Both the position numbers and the translations under genes were made by a program. From NCBI GenBank assembly GCA_027596075.1, contig JADGJC010000005.1:1-64000 (forward strand): a stretch of DNA of 64,000 bases, written 5' to 3'. The notes under the pieces were generated by a model that was not told the DNA's origin, searched no databases, and worked only from the letters and a program-made list of their open reading frames with translations. Shown in pieces: positions 1 through 11,657 of this stretch (the stretch's first letter is position 1; each line of letters opens with the position of its first letter). This DNA comes from Rhizophlyctis rosea. Its lineage: Eukaryota; Chytridiomycota; Chytridiomycetes; Rhizophlyctidales; Rhizophlyctidaceae.

Positions 1-1345
1 AACTGCCTCCCAGTTTGACCAATGGATGGTTGGCTAGTTCCGCCGACACACCATTGGGTGGATGGGGCAATCCATAGCATGTGAACCAATTAAGTAAACA
101 ATGTGTTCGGACAAATGTTCACGAACACCCTGGTGGCACAGTCCATCTGGAGGCTCACACAAGGAGGTCTATGTTTTGCTGGCCGGGACTTTCATCGATC
201 GCAAAGTCCCATTCACAGGATGCAGTTATTTGACTGTCGTGCCCAGGAAATTAAAATACATGATGTGTGTAAGCGCATGTTAGTAAGGGAGCAAGGTCGG
301 CCCAGTAGCCGCGTCTTGTCGGCAAAAAGCCGAGAGTGTTCCCTCCCCCCGAATGAGGAGCTGAGCGACTTGAGCATTGACCTATGAGGCAAAGCGTCAG
401 TATGGGAGGGGGTTAGTATGTAGGTCGGCCCAGTAGCCGCGTCTTTTCAGCAAAAAGCTGAGAGTGTTCTCTCGCCCCACTTGAAAGGAGCTGAGTAGAC
501 TTGGGTCTTGCTCTGAAAGGTGTCAGCATTCGTATACAGGGAGAGGGTTTGGCAAGTACATGGAGAATGGGGTCCTAAAAGCTAAAAGGAAGTGCTTGGG
601 GGAACACGAACCGGCAATTCTAAGACGGAGGAGTTAGTGTCTGTGACAACTCCAAAAGCGCATAGGCAAAAGGACTCGACCACTTGACCTTGTTGAAAGT
701 GAAGTCCGTCTGGTTTGATCAAGGGAATCGCACCCATCAGCAGCATTCCTTGCGGCCAAAGGCATGAAGAAGGGAGGACTGCAGGTGGTCAGAGTTTCCC
801 ACCGAAGGGTACCCAGTCCGCCGATGAAATACTCCTGCACCGTCGTTATTCCCGACCAGCGTAGCTTCACAAAAAGTGTAAGCCACAGGCACAGGCAAGG
901 CGCTTGAATCAAGGTGTGCTGGAGGATTCCCGATCGTTTCGTTGTTGGAAGTTGTTGACGGTCCCAAAACGAGTGGGAAACTGAGGAGCAAGAGAAGTGG
1001 GGGGGAGCGGTGGGAATGGGTGTGATATTGCCTTGATTGACCAGCGCAAGTCTTGGCAAATGCAAATCTGTTTGGATCACATGTATGTAGATCGACATGG
1101 CAATCAATGATGTCATTGATGACTCAGCGTCACGTCAGCACCCTGGAAACTTCAATCTCACTTTATATAGCGAATCTGATCATTGACAAAGAGAGTTAAA
1201 TTGATTCTGGATTCATTTGATTGCTCCACTTTATTTACCAACCTTCCAATCTGTCTACCCCACTCTCGTCCGCTTCCCTGAAAGTCATCTTGTATCTTTG
1301 CTCTGTAGGCCTCAACACTTAACACTTCGACTCACTTGGTCCGCA
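1..1345. other. Gene-poor left flank and HROB upstream region
   Basis: I see no supportable gene here. It holds the duplicated hairpin block at about 297-475, listed separately. A TATA-like TTTATATAG lies near 1158-1168, about 180 nt before the HROB start, and is the best core-promoter candidate. The short open frames in this stretch lack codon structure and splice-consistent continuation. Confidence 0.5.
297..475. repeat. Duplicated block with covarying AAAAA-loop hairpins
   Basis: Two copies about 127 nt apart (297-350 and 424-475) share a GGTCGGCCCAGTAGCCGCGT core. This is followed by a hairpin of five base pairs around an AAAAA loop: stem TCGGC/GCCGA at 319-333 in copy 1 and TCAGC/GCTGA at 447-461 in copy 2. 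The stem bases differ in a compensatory way (G-C becomes A-T), which suggests the fold is conserved. No coding frame is shared. It may be a structured RNA or a degenerate element; I cannot name a family. Confidence 0.55.
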
Positions 1346-4103
1346 ATGTCCGGAGCTAATCCGACCGGGGAACAGTCCACTCAACCGCAACCCAGGCGCA
1401 TTTTCCAGGTAGGGGTGTGCGGTTGTTTGACACTGGCTCTGCGTCGTGTCATACTTACGGTGAAACGCTGTCAACTGTCAGGGACTACATAAACGGTTCG
1501 CAAAAAGTCAAGCAGGACCACTTCCTCCGTCGAGCCGGCCAACCGCTACACAGCCTATGCCTCGCAATGTCGCCGCCGTCACCAAAGGCTGGTTGCAACC
1601 TCCCGCGGTTCCAGGAAATAGCAAGGTGGGCCACCGATAGGAAGGGGGAAAACCAAGCTGCTTTAAAACGCCAAAACCTCTGATTCATATATGTCTAGAG
1701 TCAACCTGTTCCGACGCTTAATCGGAATCCCTCGTCTGCGGAAAATTTCGATGGTGTCGATGATTTTGAAATTGACGACGCAACGTTGGCGAGTTTGGAA
1801 GCTGATCTAGTAAGAAAACTGTAAATCATTGCTTGGAGTATTTTCAAGCCAATGACTCCATGGTCTCAATAGAAAATGGCAGAGCAGCCCCAAATCGCAC
1901 CCATTGAAACGCCTCAATCAACTCCTGAACATCACTCGACCCTTGGTAGAGCCGAAGAACAGGGAGCTCACATTACAGAGACACAACAGCATCAGCCGAA
2001 GCACCTCAGCCGACGAGATCCTGCAGTGTTCCTCAATCGATTACAAAGTGTCAACACAGAACCACCGCATTCGCCTGCTAGTGCCAATCCTGCATCGAAG
2101 ACCCAGTCGCTTATACAGAGAACATCTTCGTCTGGAAAGCTTGCAGCTTTTCGCTTCCAAAAGTCGTCGTTGAAAAATTTCGGGTCCAATCGAGAGAATG
2201 GCGATCCCAAAGATGCTCAAAAAGAGAGTTTTGGTTCACCCAGCCCTCCTGACACACCCAATTCTGCATCTTCTAGGGTTGAGTCGGGACCAGGTGAAGT
2301 GCTCGCGGCTGGTGAGCCATCCTCCCCACAAGCAGCCGACCCTCCAGCACCTCCCGCCGCCCGCAAATTCAATTTCCGACCTATTCCAAAGCCTCCTTCC
2401 AGCGAAATCTCTGATCAATCTGTGGAGATCGTTCCATCACGGTCGCCGATACATGATCCTCAGCAACGTCCTCCCGCAGCGCGCACGACACCAGCTCCGC
2501 ACCACACACAACCCATACCCGTACCCAGAACACCACACCCTCAATCTCGCAGTACATCGCCCGAAGTCCACAATCGGCAGAATATACCATTTATTGAAAC
2601 TCCGCGACGGCCGGCTCAATTCCATTCAGGGATGGATTCTCCTTCCGCCAGATTGCCACATAGAAGTCAAGCACCAGCTCGCAATGTCAATGAATGTCAG
2701 CAACATGTTCCTACACATGGCATATCAGGCAACATGTCTCAACCAGTCAACCGGTCATCGCATTTCACAGAAGTACCGCCTCGTGGTGCGACACAGCCCG
2801 CAGACCATCATCATCTAGAAGTCCGGCCGAGTGACGTCCCTCGTGTAATTCCTCAAACTCCAACCTCGAGAGCGTTGCCCAACGCTAGAACACCGCAACC
2901 TAACGACGTGGTCCCTACCACCACGAAACCCCGCACAACACCCTTCCACGGCCTAAAACGACAGAAACGAAATCACCCACCGCAGCAGGGACCTAAAATC
3001 CCGGGACCGGCGGGCAAGTTGCCGGATTTGGTGAGTTGATCGGGTACAAGTAGTTCTTCCCGAGTGTCTAATCATATCTGCTTCCCACACGAATTCCAAT
3101 ACAATCAAATCCAGTCCTCAGAAGAAATCCAAATCCTCTTCTCAACACGGGAACGAACTGTAGCGCCGCTTGAAACTGACGAAACAGGCGAAGTCCAGAG
3201 CATCTTTTTCGGGCGGGAAGATGATGTTGCCGACGAAGAAGTTGCACTCGTCCCATCACAGGATGATAACGATTTTGAGAGTGTGGCGTGGGTAAATGCG
3301 AGTCGGTGCTTGGGTGCTGATGGTAAGCGCATATCAATGCGCAAACGTTGTTTGATGGGAGTATTGAAACTTTTTGTTTCCATTGAATAGATGCACTTGC
3401 GGACATCCAAGGCCTCCAAAGCGTTCTTGATATGGAGTCTATGGGCAAGACGGGACGGTTGGTTGTGATTATTAAGGAGTTGAAGCAGACGGATTTGGAT
3501 GCTGGGGCTTCGTTTAAGGATGCGTCGGGTGGGTATTGATACTTTTGGCTGCTTGACGAGGATGTTATTATGGGTCATTGACTTTTTCGGACATGATGTA
3601 CAGCGTCCATCAGGGGAGTTATCCACAGAAAGGTGTTTGAGGAGTTGGCGGATGTTGTTGTGCCTGGTGCTGTGTTGGAGTTGAAGAATGTAAGTCGCTT
3701 CAATAGATCAATCCTCCTTACTCCTCACAGTCATCACCGAACCTCTAAACACACCAATCAGGTCACCCTCTTCAAACCCTCCCACACTGCCCGATACCTA
3801 AACATCCTCCTCTCAAACATCGTCAGCATCTTCACCGTCTCTGGTACTCCGCCGCGGGTAGGGCAAAATGGTCAACCGCTGCCATTCGTTGTTCGGCCAA
3901 CGCCGGTTGTGCGGACCTTTTCGCTCGCATCGGGTGATGGCGATGGTGAGGAGGAGGTGCCGTTGGTGAGGAATGGGAAGAGGATTAGGGATGGAGGTGA
4001 TGGTGATGGTGATGGTGGTGTGGGTGTGGGTGTGGGGGATGGTGGGGGAGAATTGGATGTTGGGGAGGATTTGGATGTGGGGTGGGATGTGGATTTGGAG
4101 TAA
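1346..4103 (+). CDS. HROB: HROB-like homologous recombination OB-fold protein
   Basis: Eight exons: 1346-1408, 1482-1625, 1699-1809, 1873-3030, 3115-3322, 3391-3532, 3614-3689, 3762-4103; about 747 residues. The N-terminal two thirds is Pro/Ser/Gln-rich and probably disordered, with an acidic patch (DDFEIDDATLASLEADL) encoded by exon 3. Exons 6-8 encode the conserved C-terminal domain: LVVIIKELKQTDLDAG, FKDASG, VIHRKVFEEL, VVPGAVLELKNVTLFKPS and RYLNILLSNIVSIF. This order matches the C17orf53/HROB OB-fold (DUF4539) family. In animals HROB loads the MCM8-MCM9 helicase for repair synthesis during homologous recombination. The tail is a low-complexity Gly/Asp/Val run. The GTATTG donor ending exon 6 was chosen to keep the domain in frame and is the least certain junction. 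The family call is strong; function in this organism is inferred. Confidence 0.85.
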
Positions 4104-4591
4104 GTTGGCGCGAGACAGTGTACATAGACCATATGTGTGGCGATAATATGTACATAATGTGCTTGGAGTAGTTCAAGGTATATATTCGAAGAGAAATATG
4201 TTACAATGCAAGGATAATACACTCGACCCCCCTCTGCCTTAGTGGCTTGGGACACGCATGTACTTCATAAGCACATGGCGGCATTAGGGTCCTCCTATAT
4301 ATGTTAACTTGTCCGTCGGAAAACCGTTGCTTGTTGCGCGCGAAGCGCTCGTGTGCCAGGCGTCGCACTCGTGGACCCTCTTGTTCGCGTAAAACTCGTT
4401 GCATGTGTTGGTCGGGGGGTGACGAAGCCCCGCCAACAACTGACGGCCGAATATCTGATGACATATAGGTATCCCGAATGTCCTTGTCCTCAGAAAGAGA
4501 ACCGACCGACGCCCGCCATTAAATTGGCATGCAACGAGCGTATACTTACCATCACTAAGTAATATACAAAAGGAAAAAGGGGGGAAAGGGA

Positions 4592-5400
4592 ATGATACCC
4601 GCCGGTACCTCGCTCAAGGTAGCTTGTATCAGCGGCCAACAAGGTTCCCCCAAAGTTGCCACTGACTACTCAATTGTAGCTTACAAGCAGGACCAGACAA
4701 AAAGTCCGGTGGATTACCTTCCCAGGGGTGGTTTCGGATGGCGACTTATCGGGAACGATTTTCTTTTGCGGATCTTGTTGTCGCCACCCAGGTCTATCGG
4801 CGCCGGCCGGTTCCGTGACTAGGCAGGGGTTAGGGCTGCCGAGACCACCACCACTTGATGTCGATGTCTTGGTGCCTTGCACGTTGGAAACTTGTCGACC
4901 GAATCGAGGCGTGTCTGTGATGAAAAATAGAAGCGGTCAGAAGGTTTCTGGTGGAACGCAGCTTAACGTGAGGAATTCAAACCTACCATGTTCGACATTT
5001 GATGACGAAGAGAAGGGATAGATGAAGTGATACCCGCCGGTACCTCGCCGAGTCCAGACTGCAGCCCCTGAACCCACCCGACTTCCCTTAGTGAGCTCGA
5101 AGCACCAGTCAGAACTGGGCAAAAAGCCCATAGTGATTGACCCTCCGGGGGTGGTTTCGATGGCGCCTTGATGCGGGAACGATAGACTTGAGGGGGTCCC
5201 TGAGGAAGCAGACCTTCACGGAAGGATCTACCCCTCAGGGACTGCGCCATACAAACCACCGGCGTCGCCCGCTCAATGCGGGAGGGTCCGGACGCCGGCA
5301 GTCACCACCTGCTTGATGTCTTGATCCCTTCTGAGGATTGGAGAGTTGGCCTCGATCGAGCGCCGGTTCTGCATTGACGGTATTAGCCAAATACTGCCAT
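4592..5400. repeat. Diverged tandem pair of structured blocks
   Basis: Block A (from about 4592) and block B (from about 5030) both open with GATACCCGCCGGTACCTCGC. They then share an AAAAA-loop hairpin and the sequence GGGGTGGTTTCG[G]ATGGCG at matching spacing (about 4728 and 5149), and a later CTTGATGTC segment. Block B is rich in helices. GTCCCTGAGG (5196-5205) pairs with CCTCAGGGAC (5233-5242) around an inner CCTTC/GAAGG stem. GGCGC (5162-5166) pairs with GCGCC (5244-5248) outside it. CCGGCGTC (5259-5266) pairs with GACGCCGG (5291-5298) around CCCGC/GCGGG. No frame is conserved between blocks, so a structured RNA or a non-coding mobile element is more likely than a gene. Confidence 0.55.
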
Positions 5401-5773
5401 GATAGTTGCTGAATGGTTTGTACTAACCTAGTGAAAGGTGGATATGGGGAAAAGGTTGGCTCTGTCTTTACAGGGGCTTGCCACCCTCATGACGATGAAG
5501 TCATGGCGACATTACAGCCTTCCCCAGACTGCCCCCGCGGACCGTGGGGTCGAGTGTTAAGATGAGATGGCACGTAGTTTGTGATCTGTGAAGATGAAAG
5601 TAATAAGTGTGTCGAGAGGCCTATGCTGAACTCAATGGAGCAGGAAATACTGGCGCTGTGCTGCACGGACGCTCCGCCAAAAAGCCGGACGTCTAAACCT
5701 AACACCAGACTTCCCAAGTAGGTTTCCCCACCCGGGCCCGCATGTCGTCTGAGAGTGGTGAAAAGCCATGAGC

Positions 5774-5883
5774 GACTCCAAAAGCCTGCATATGCATGAA
5801 TATGTCAAAAGGAAGCAGATACTCCCCGAAGGGGATCAAGCTGATGTGGGTTGTGACATTCATGCATATGGTTTTGAAAAGTC
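5774..5883. repeat. Long imperfect foldback (inverted repeat)
   Basis: The left arm CATATGCATGAATATGTCA (5789-5807) is complementary to the right arm TGACATTCATGCATATG (5854-5870) except for one two-base bulge. The helix extends outward through AAAAG/GTTTT and GACT/AGTC pairs. An inner TCCCC-GAA-GGGGA hairpin (about 5823-5835) sits in the loop. The folded RNA would be a rod of about 110 nt. It could be a MITE remnant, a small-RNA precursor or a replication-generated palindrome. Confidence 0.7.
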
Positions 5884-6578
5884 CCCATGGACAGTGGCCA
5901 TCCCAAGTAACATCGCCGGTGACAGCACAGACACACGCAAGTCCCGCTTTACCTGATACTCCACGCCCCGCATGTTCCTTGTCTTGCTGCCCGATGACCC
6001 GAGTCACCTCGCCGGAAGAGAATCGCCGAGAGAGAGTCGCCGGGAACATGAAGTGGTGGACGGGAATGGACCGGAAGTATTAACTGCATGTCGACATGCT
6101 TGGTATCCAACGACGGTCGAGACGTAGAAGGAGAGAATGGCGGGAAAGGATGGAGAGATGACCCATGGCGAAGTGCAATGGCGAAAGGGTTTTGAGCTTC
6201 CAACAGCCGAATCGGAGATATGGTGGATGGATGGATTGGATTGATGATAAAAAGGATGATGAAAATGGAGCATGTGAAGAATGTTGTCGATTAAGTTTGG
6301 ATGAGGATGGAGAGTGGAGAAAGAATGAAGAGAGAGGTTGAGGTGCGCGAGGGTGGCTTTTGATGGCGTGCAAGTGATCGACACCACCGGTCGATGCATC
6401 ATCCTGAGTCATTCGGTTGGTAAGGCTGCGCCACATTGCCGCCTGGACCTTCCCCATGAACTCCAACTCCTCCGTTGCGCGAAAATCGTTCCCACCATCT
6501 ATCTACCGGTATTGTAGGTCACTTTAGTAACTCTTACTTCCATCCTTGCGGGGTCAACAGCACGTAACGTCTCTCAAA

Positions 6579-7592
6579 ATGCACCTATCACGCTTTGTAA
6601 CCATAACCAGGTAAGGTGCAACAACTCTCAAACACGCCACGGCCCCACGTCTCACCTATCGATGTTTCTCACAGCCTCTTGCTCGCCTCTCTTTGTGCAC
6701 CGATTTTGGCCGCAACCGACGTGTCCGGCACTTTGACCTCGAACGATATCTTGAAAGGTGCGTTCCTGCTGGTCACTTTGTGGGAGCCTTGTGGTGTTTT
6801 CATGAGTCCCACGTCCACTGACACGCTTGCCCGAAGATCTCTCCCTACTCGACCCTGACACGAAAGTAGTACTAAATGGCGGGCAGCGGTCTGCATATGT
6901 GGAGAAGGACGGAGCTTTCACGCTGTAAGGCAAATCCTCACACCTCTCCCATGCTGCGAAACCCACCTGAGCGACGTTTTCACACCACTTCAGTTATGGC
7001 GTTCCCGACGGTTCTCACTTGCTAGAAGTTATCAGCCACCAATACCAATTCGATAAGGTTTGCTTGATGTTACATACTGTTACAGAAGGACACAACACTC
7101 ATACTTCATGATGATCAGATCCGGCTAGACGTCGCAAGAGACGAAGTGAAGGCATCCGTCACACTATTGGGAACATCTTGGGCAGTCACCGGTCACCTCG
7201 TTCCCGTCCCTCTCGAACTAGGAGCCCGACAAAAGCATGAGTTCTTTGTGGTACGGATGCACTGTGCTATTCTCAACTCGCTTATACTGGTCCACTAATG
7301 CACTCCCTCCCACGCCAACCAGCCAAGAGAAGGTTTCAACCCAATGACCCTACTACAAAATCCAATGATGATCATGGCCGTTGTAAGCATGGGTCTCGTT
7401 TTCCTGATGCCAAAGATGCAACCAAGCGAGGAGCTGCAGCAGGAGGCGGCACAACAACAGGAGCAAAGTGCGGTTCTGGGACAACAACGGAGACCGCAGC
7501 AGCAGCAGGACGAGCTACCGCAAATGCCTGATATTGCTCAGACACTGGCTAATTGGTTCGCTCCGACACAGAGTGGGCCGCATCGGAAGTAG
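6579..7592 (+). CDS. EMC7: ER membrane protein complex subunit 7
   Basis: Six exons: 6579-6610, 6675-6757, 6837-6924, 6994-7057, 7119-7250, 7323-7592; about 222 residues. EMC inserts tail-anchored and some multipass proteins into the ER membrane. The N-terminus is a signal peptide (about residues 1-25, hydrophobic core SLLLASLCAPILA). A lumenal beta-sandwich follows, with GGQRSAYVEKDGAFTLYGVP, HLLEVISHQYQFDKIRLDV and the family motif REGFNPMTLLQNPM. That motif leads into a single transmembrane segment (about MMIMAVVSMGLVFLMP). The cytosolic tail is Gln-rich. Length and motif order fit EMC7. The gene converges on the BCKDH E2 gene, with stop codons 235 nt apart. Confidence 0.9.
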
Positions 7593-7827
7593 ACTTTTTT
7601 GGGGGTTGTATATATCTTGATGGGAAATTACTATGCCATTTTTGCGGCCGCCGATGGATGGGGCAGTTCAGTTTTTGACGAACTTGTGCGTTGTGACGGT
7701 GATTGTAGCAGATTCGAGGGTGTTTATAACTCTTTCCTCTGTTTACACGGCGCTATATCCGCCGGCGCAAAGTCCGCTTGCAAGCAAGAATGCATCACGA
7801 CCTATAGGACACATCCCACTAAGCCTA

Positions 7828-9517
7828 TCACTTCAGGGAAGCCAAAAGCCACCCAGGCTCCTCCAACAACTCCTTCCACCTCCCCACAAACCTCGCCACC
7901 GTAGCCCCATCCACAACCCTATGATCAGCACTAAAACTAACACCCATAACTTCCTTCGCTACAACCCGTTCAACCCCATCACTCCCAACCTCAAACCTCG
8001 GTAACCGTCTAACCGCCCCAATAGCTCCAATGCAAACTTCGGTTTCTACAAGGACGGGATGCATGACGGTTCCGCCCACCACGCCGATGTTGGAGAGGGT
8101 GATGGTTCCGTCGCGGAGGTGGGAGGTTTGGAGGCTGGATTTTGTGGCGAGGTGGCGGAGAGTGTGGAGGTCTTGGGCTATTGTGAGGATTGATTTGGTG
8201 TTTACGGATTTGATGTTTGGTACGAGAAGGCTGGATGGATGGGAAGAAGGAATATGGCTTGTCAGCAATCAACCAAAGTAGCCCTAATGCAGGACGCATT
8301 TCCAATGCATCCGAACACCGCCAAAATGCAGATCCAGTTACTAACCCTTGAGGCGTATCCATCGCCACCCCAACATTATGCGCCCCCCGATACTCCAACG
8401 CCGGATTTCCGCTCTCATCCAAAGCAACCCTTGAATTTAACAATGGGAACTCCTCCAACGCCACACTCAACGCCTTGATGAATATCGGCATATACGATAT
8501 CTTGTCAACACCGTGAAATTCCCTCGCTTTGGAATGTTTCTTCAAATACCCGTTAATCTGCTGCCGTATGCTGGACGTGGCATTGATGGTGATTTCGTCG
8601 GAGAAGCTGAAGTGTGGGATGGAGAGGGATTTGGTCATGGATTTGTACATGGCTTTTTGGATTGTGGTTAGGGGTTTGCGTTCTGTGAGTTGGGGCGAGG
8701 GTTTGGTATCTGATGGTATTGGTTGAGGTGGAGAGGTGGTATCTAGTGCGGGTTTCGGTGTGGGTTGGCCGGGTTTAAATCCAGCTACGAAGGCAAGGAC
8801 GTCGCCTTTGAGTACGCGTCCGTCTGGACCACTGCCACGAACAGCGGAGAGATCGATGTTGTTTTCTCTTGCTACTCGTCTGACGGCGGGCGTTGCTAGG
8901 GTAGCGTTCTTCGCAATGTTTTGCAGACTCAATTCTTCAGATCGAAGCGGACTGGCGGCAGAAGGTGGAACAAGAGTGCGTTTTCCGGTTTCAGACTGTG
9001 ATGTCGGCTGTGTGGCCGGCTCATCTGCGACAGTGAAGGGAGCTGGAGTTGGGACGGAATCATTTGCTGCTGGTGCATCTGTTTCAATGTCCAGCAGAGG
9101 TGCCCCAACCCGCGCTACATCTCCAGGTTTGTAATGAATGTGTTTGATGATGCCGTCATATCGTGAAGTGATTTCCACAGCAGCTTTATCCGACTGAACT
9201 TCGCATACGGGCGTGAATTGCTCCACTCTGTCACCGGGTTTCACAAACCTGTCATGAAACCAAACTGTCAACTAATTGGAACTGAATAATGAAAGGATGT
9301 GTATAATCCCAACCATTTCACTATTTCGCATTCTGTTATTCCCTCTCCAATGTCGGCAAGCAGGAAGGGAACTGTTTTGCAAGAGGGTAGAGATGCATGG
9401 AAATGCCGGTACTGTTTTGACGCGCTATACGGAATCTAATTCACGTTGAGATACATAAGGGTACACATTGGAATGAAGCATGCAGTCCCTTACCCGTTGA
9501 CGTTTCGACCAGGCCAT
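7828..9517 (-). CDS. DBT: Mitochondrial branched-chain 2-oxoacid dehydrogenase E2
   Basis: Four exons read leftward: 9517-9494, 9411-9314, 9248-8346, 8230-7828; about 475 residues, the usual DBT length. It is the lipoamide acyltransferase core of the branched-chain 2-oxoacid dehydrogenase complex (Val, Leu and Ile catabolism). The first 15 residues are basic and lead into a RHFHASL context typical of a matrix targeting signal. The lipoyl domain starts at ADIGEGITECEIVKW and carries EVQSDKAAVEI, where K is the lipoylation site. A peripheral-subunit-binding domain follows (ATPAVRRVARENNIDLSAV.GSGPDGRVLKGDV). The catalytic domain ends with SFSADHRVVDGA, holding the HxxxDG active site. A 115-nt intron splits MDTPQG from LLVPNIKSV. 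The first exon (24 nt) is the least certain part. Confidence 0.9.
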
Positions 9518-10279
9518 ACAGTTTGAATTGAATGTACTTTTAGGCATGCATACTAGAGGCGGCCTCTGCTGCGGATTCAAAGTTTAGAGCAGTCTCGAAT
9601 TGGTATGGTCCCACAATGGCACCCTGAGACGCGTCAACCTGTGTCAGTCCACATACCATCGCAAGCACATACGGACGATGGAGTTTTGAGGAAGAACATC
9701 TTCGTAGCATCATGTGTTATTGTGTTCACACCGTATGCAGTACAATGGTTTTTTACTATTCAACAATGTCAAGTGGGCAAGCAAGATGGTGATGGTGAAC
9801 GCTGTGAGAACGAAGAACGTGCTTTTGTGTGAGGCCACTGAGGTGAAGCACCCGACCAGGACCACCAGGTGGCTTCAGTCACAAGATTGCAATTTGTGGC
9901 AGTGGCGTAGTGGTTGCTGTGCCACGCATTTACGGACATTTCCCCACTCCCAGGTGCGGCGGATTTGGTGCGATCTGTGACGAACGGAGGCGCGCTCGGA
10001 CACCAACTGCGCAATGGGAGGCCGCTGAAGCAACAACTTCGGCCGCCTCCGACTTGGGAGGGTTTTTCCTCTCGCAATTGCACAAAAGGTGGGTAGGTGT
10101 TGGACACCTCCATGCATGGGCAATTCCGCTGTTACCATCAAAGAGGTCCGCAGTTGTCCTTTGCCATTGCATTTAGAGACTGGACAAGGAATAGCGCAAC
10201 CGGCAGGCCCAGACCGGCAAAGAGAGTGGTTGCTCAGCACCTCATACAATACCCACCTTACCCATAAGTTGCCACCCTT
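9518..10279. other. Divergent intergenic region, E2 / arrestin-like gene
   Basis: About 760 nt between the two divergent starts. I see no open frame with family similarity, no tRNA and no clear TATA element. It presumably holds both promoters. Confidence 0.4.
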
Positions 10280-11657
10280 ATGCCACTCAAACTCTCTTTC
10301 AAACCTTTCGAGGACAAGACGTCGTTCTTGGAGGGAGTTCCTGGCCTGCTAGGTTTTGAAATTAGTGGAATTTTGCGTAAGCTGACACTGTCACTTTTTG
10401 TCTTGCTTCGCGTAAGCTAACCACTTGCGGCTTGTAGGAGTGGAAAACACCTCGCCTCGCAAGTACAAAAACATTCATTCGTTGAGGGTGGAGTTCTATG
10501 GTGCGACACATACACAAAGCAATGTTGCACCGGGCAGAGGTTCGCGCATATTCGACTCAAGAGTCGTCCACCTAGCGAGACAAGAGAAACTCGTCGAGCC
10601 ACCAGACTCTGAGAACATTGCTCCCACAACGGAGAGCACTCCTGCCACTGGCACCAGCCGGCTCCCGCCTCTTGCACCGAAATCCCACCGTGACTTCTCT
10701 TTTCGATTCCTCATACCGGGACCTGGCCAAGGAGGTCCTGCATACCTACCTCATTCATTTTTCTGGACAAAAGGATTGGATGAAGCCAAAACAACCTACA
10801 TGCTTCACGCACGAGCAGAATTCCCACGTAGACGTCATAAACAACCAGGATGGGTCACTGCTACAAAAACCATTCCACTGATATGGCATGACCTTGACGT
10901 GCTTGATGACTTTCTTCGCGGACCTGAGTTCATACCCAAACCTGGATGGATTGATGGACTGGTACGTGAGACATTGCTCGCCATGCATCCTACCACAACG
11001 GACTAACATAAACACCTTTCCAATCGACAGCCGGCAAACCTCCCCCACAGCGCCCGCGGAACCCCTGAAGACTGCCCCATATCCCTCACCGTAACATTCC
11101 CGGATGGCCCCCGCTTCTATATCAACGAAGATTTCGACTTCTCCTTCCGCATTACACCCTCCACCCGCCTCCCCACACCACCATCCCTCAAAATCAAATC
11201 GATCACCATCCAAATAATCCAAGTCTCCATGCTTAAAGCCGGCACACCCCCCTTCTTCTCCGGCGCCACCGACGAAATCTTCACATGGTCCCGCCACCCT
11301 CGTACACCTGATGAATTCGCACGGGACCAACGCGTCACGGCTTGTTTGAACCAAAATGAACGCGTGGCAGGCAAAATCATCGTACCCACCCGGAAAAGAA
11401 CAGAAGAAAACCTCTTTATAGTCGATCACGCCATTCGGATTCGGGTGGCACTCAGTGGGGTGCCGGATGTGATGGTTTCGAGTCCTGCGACGGTGTATAA
11501 GTGGAAGAAAGGGGATATGAGAGGGTTTGTGGAGGAGCAGGGGGAGGTTGTTAGGGAGGCGGTTTATGGACTTGCGCCAGAGTATGATGCGCCGGAGTAC
11601 GTGCCGGCGGATAGTGAGGTGCCGACTTATGATGAGGCTCAGGCTGTTGCAGCGTGA
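10280..11657 (+). CDS. Arrestin-like (alpha-arrestin/ARRDC-type) adaptor
   Basis: Three exons: 10280-10352, 10438-10961, 11031-11657; about 407 residues. The first half has arrestin-N features: beta-strand HSLRVEFYGATHT, a hydrophobic FRFLIPGPG strand and the proline turn PGWIDGL. The second half has arrestin-C features: PISLTVTFPDGPRFYINEDF and LKIKSITIQIIQ. The C-terminus carries PTYDEA, close to the PPxYDEA motif by which alpha-arrestins bind HECT ubiquitin ligases. A second tyrosine motif (APEYDAPEY) precedes it. Such proteins direct ubiquitination and endocytosis of membrane proteins. The start exon uses a weak GTTTTG donor, but the intron has a good CTAAC branch site and AG. The family is moderately certain; cargo is unknown. 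Confidence 0.7.

Larger units (their letters stand above)
4104..6578. other. Gene-free 2.5 kb with structured repeats
   Basis: No gene is supported. The stretch holds two related structured blocks starting with the same motif at about 4592 and 5030, and a long foldback at 5774-5883, each listed separately. The remainder (about 5400-5770 and 5900-6570) shows nothing I can name. The EMC7 promoter should lie at its right end. Confidence 0.5.

Noticed and set aside
5660..5700. Fifth AAAAA-loop hairpin (CCGCCAAAAAGCCGG)
   Set aside because: Only a weak stem forms next to the loop, so it was not counted with the covarying set.
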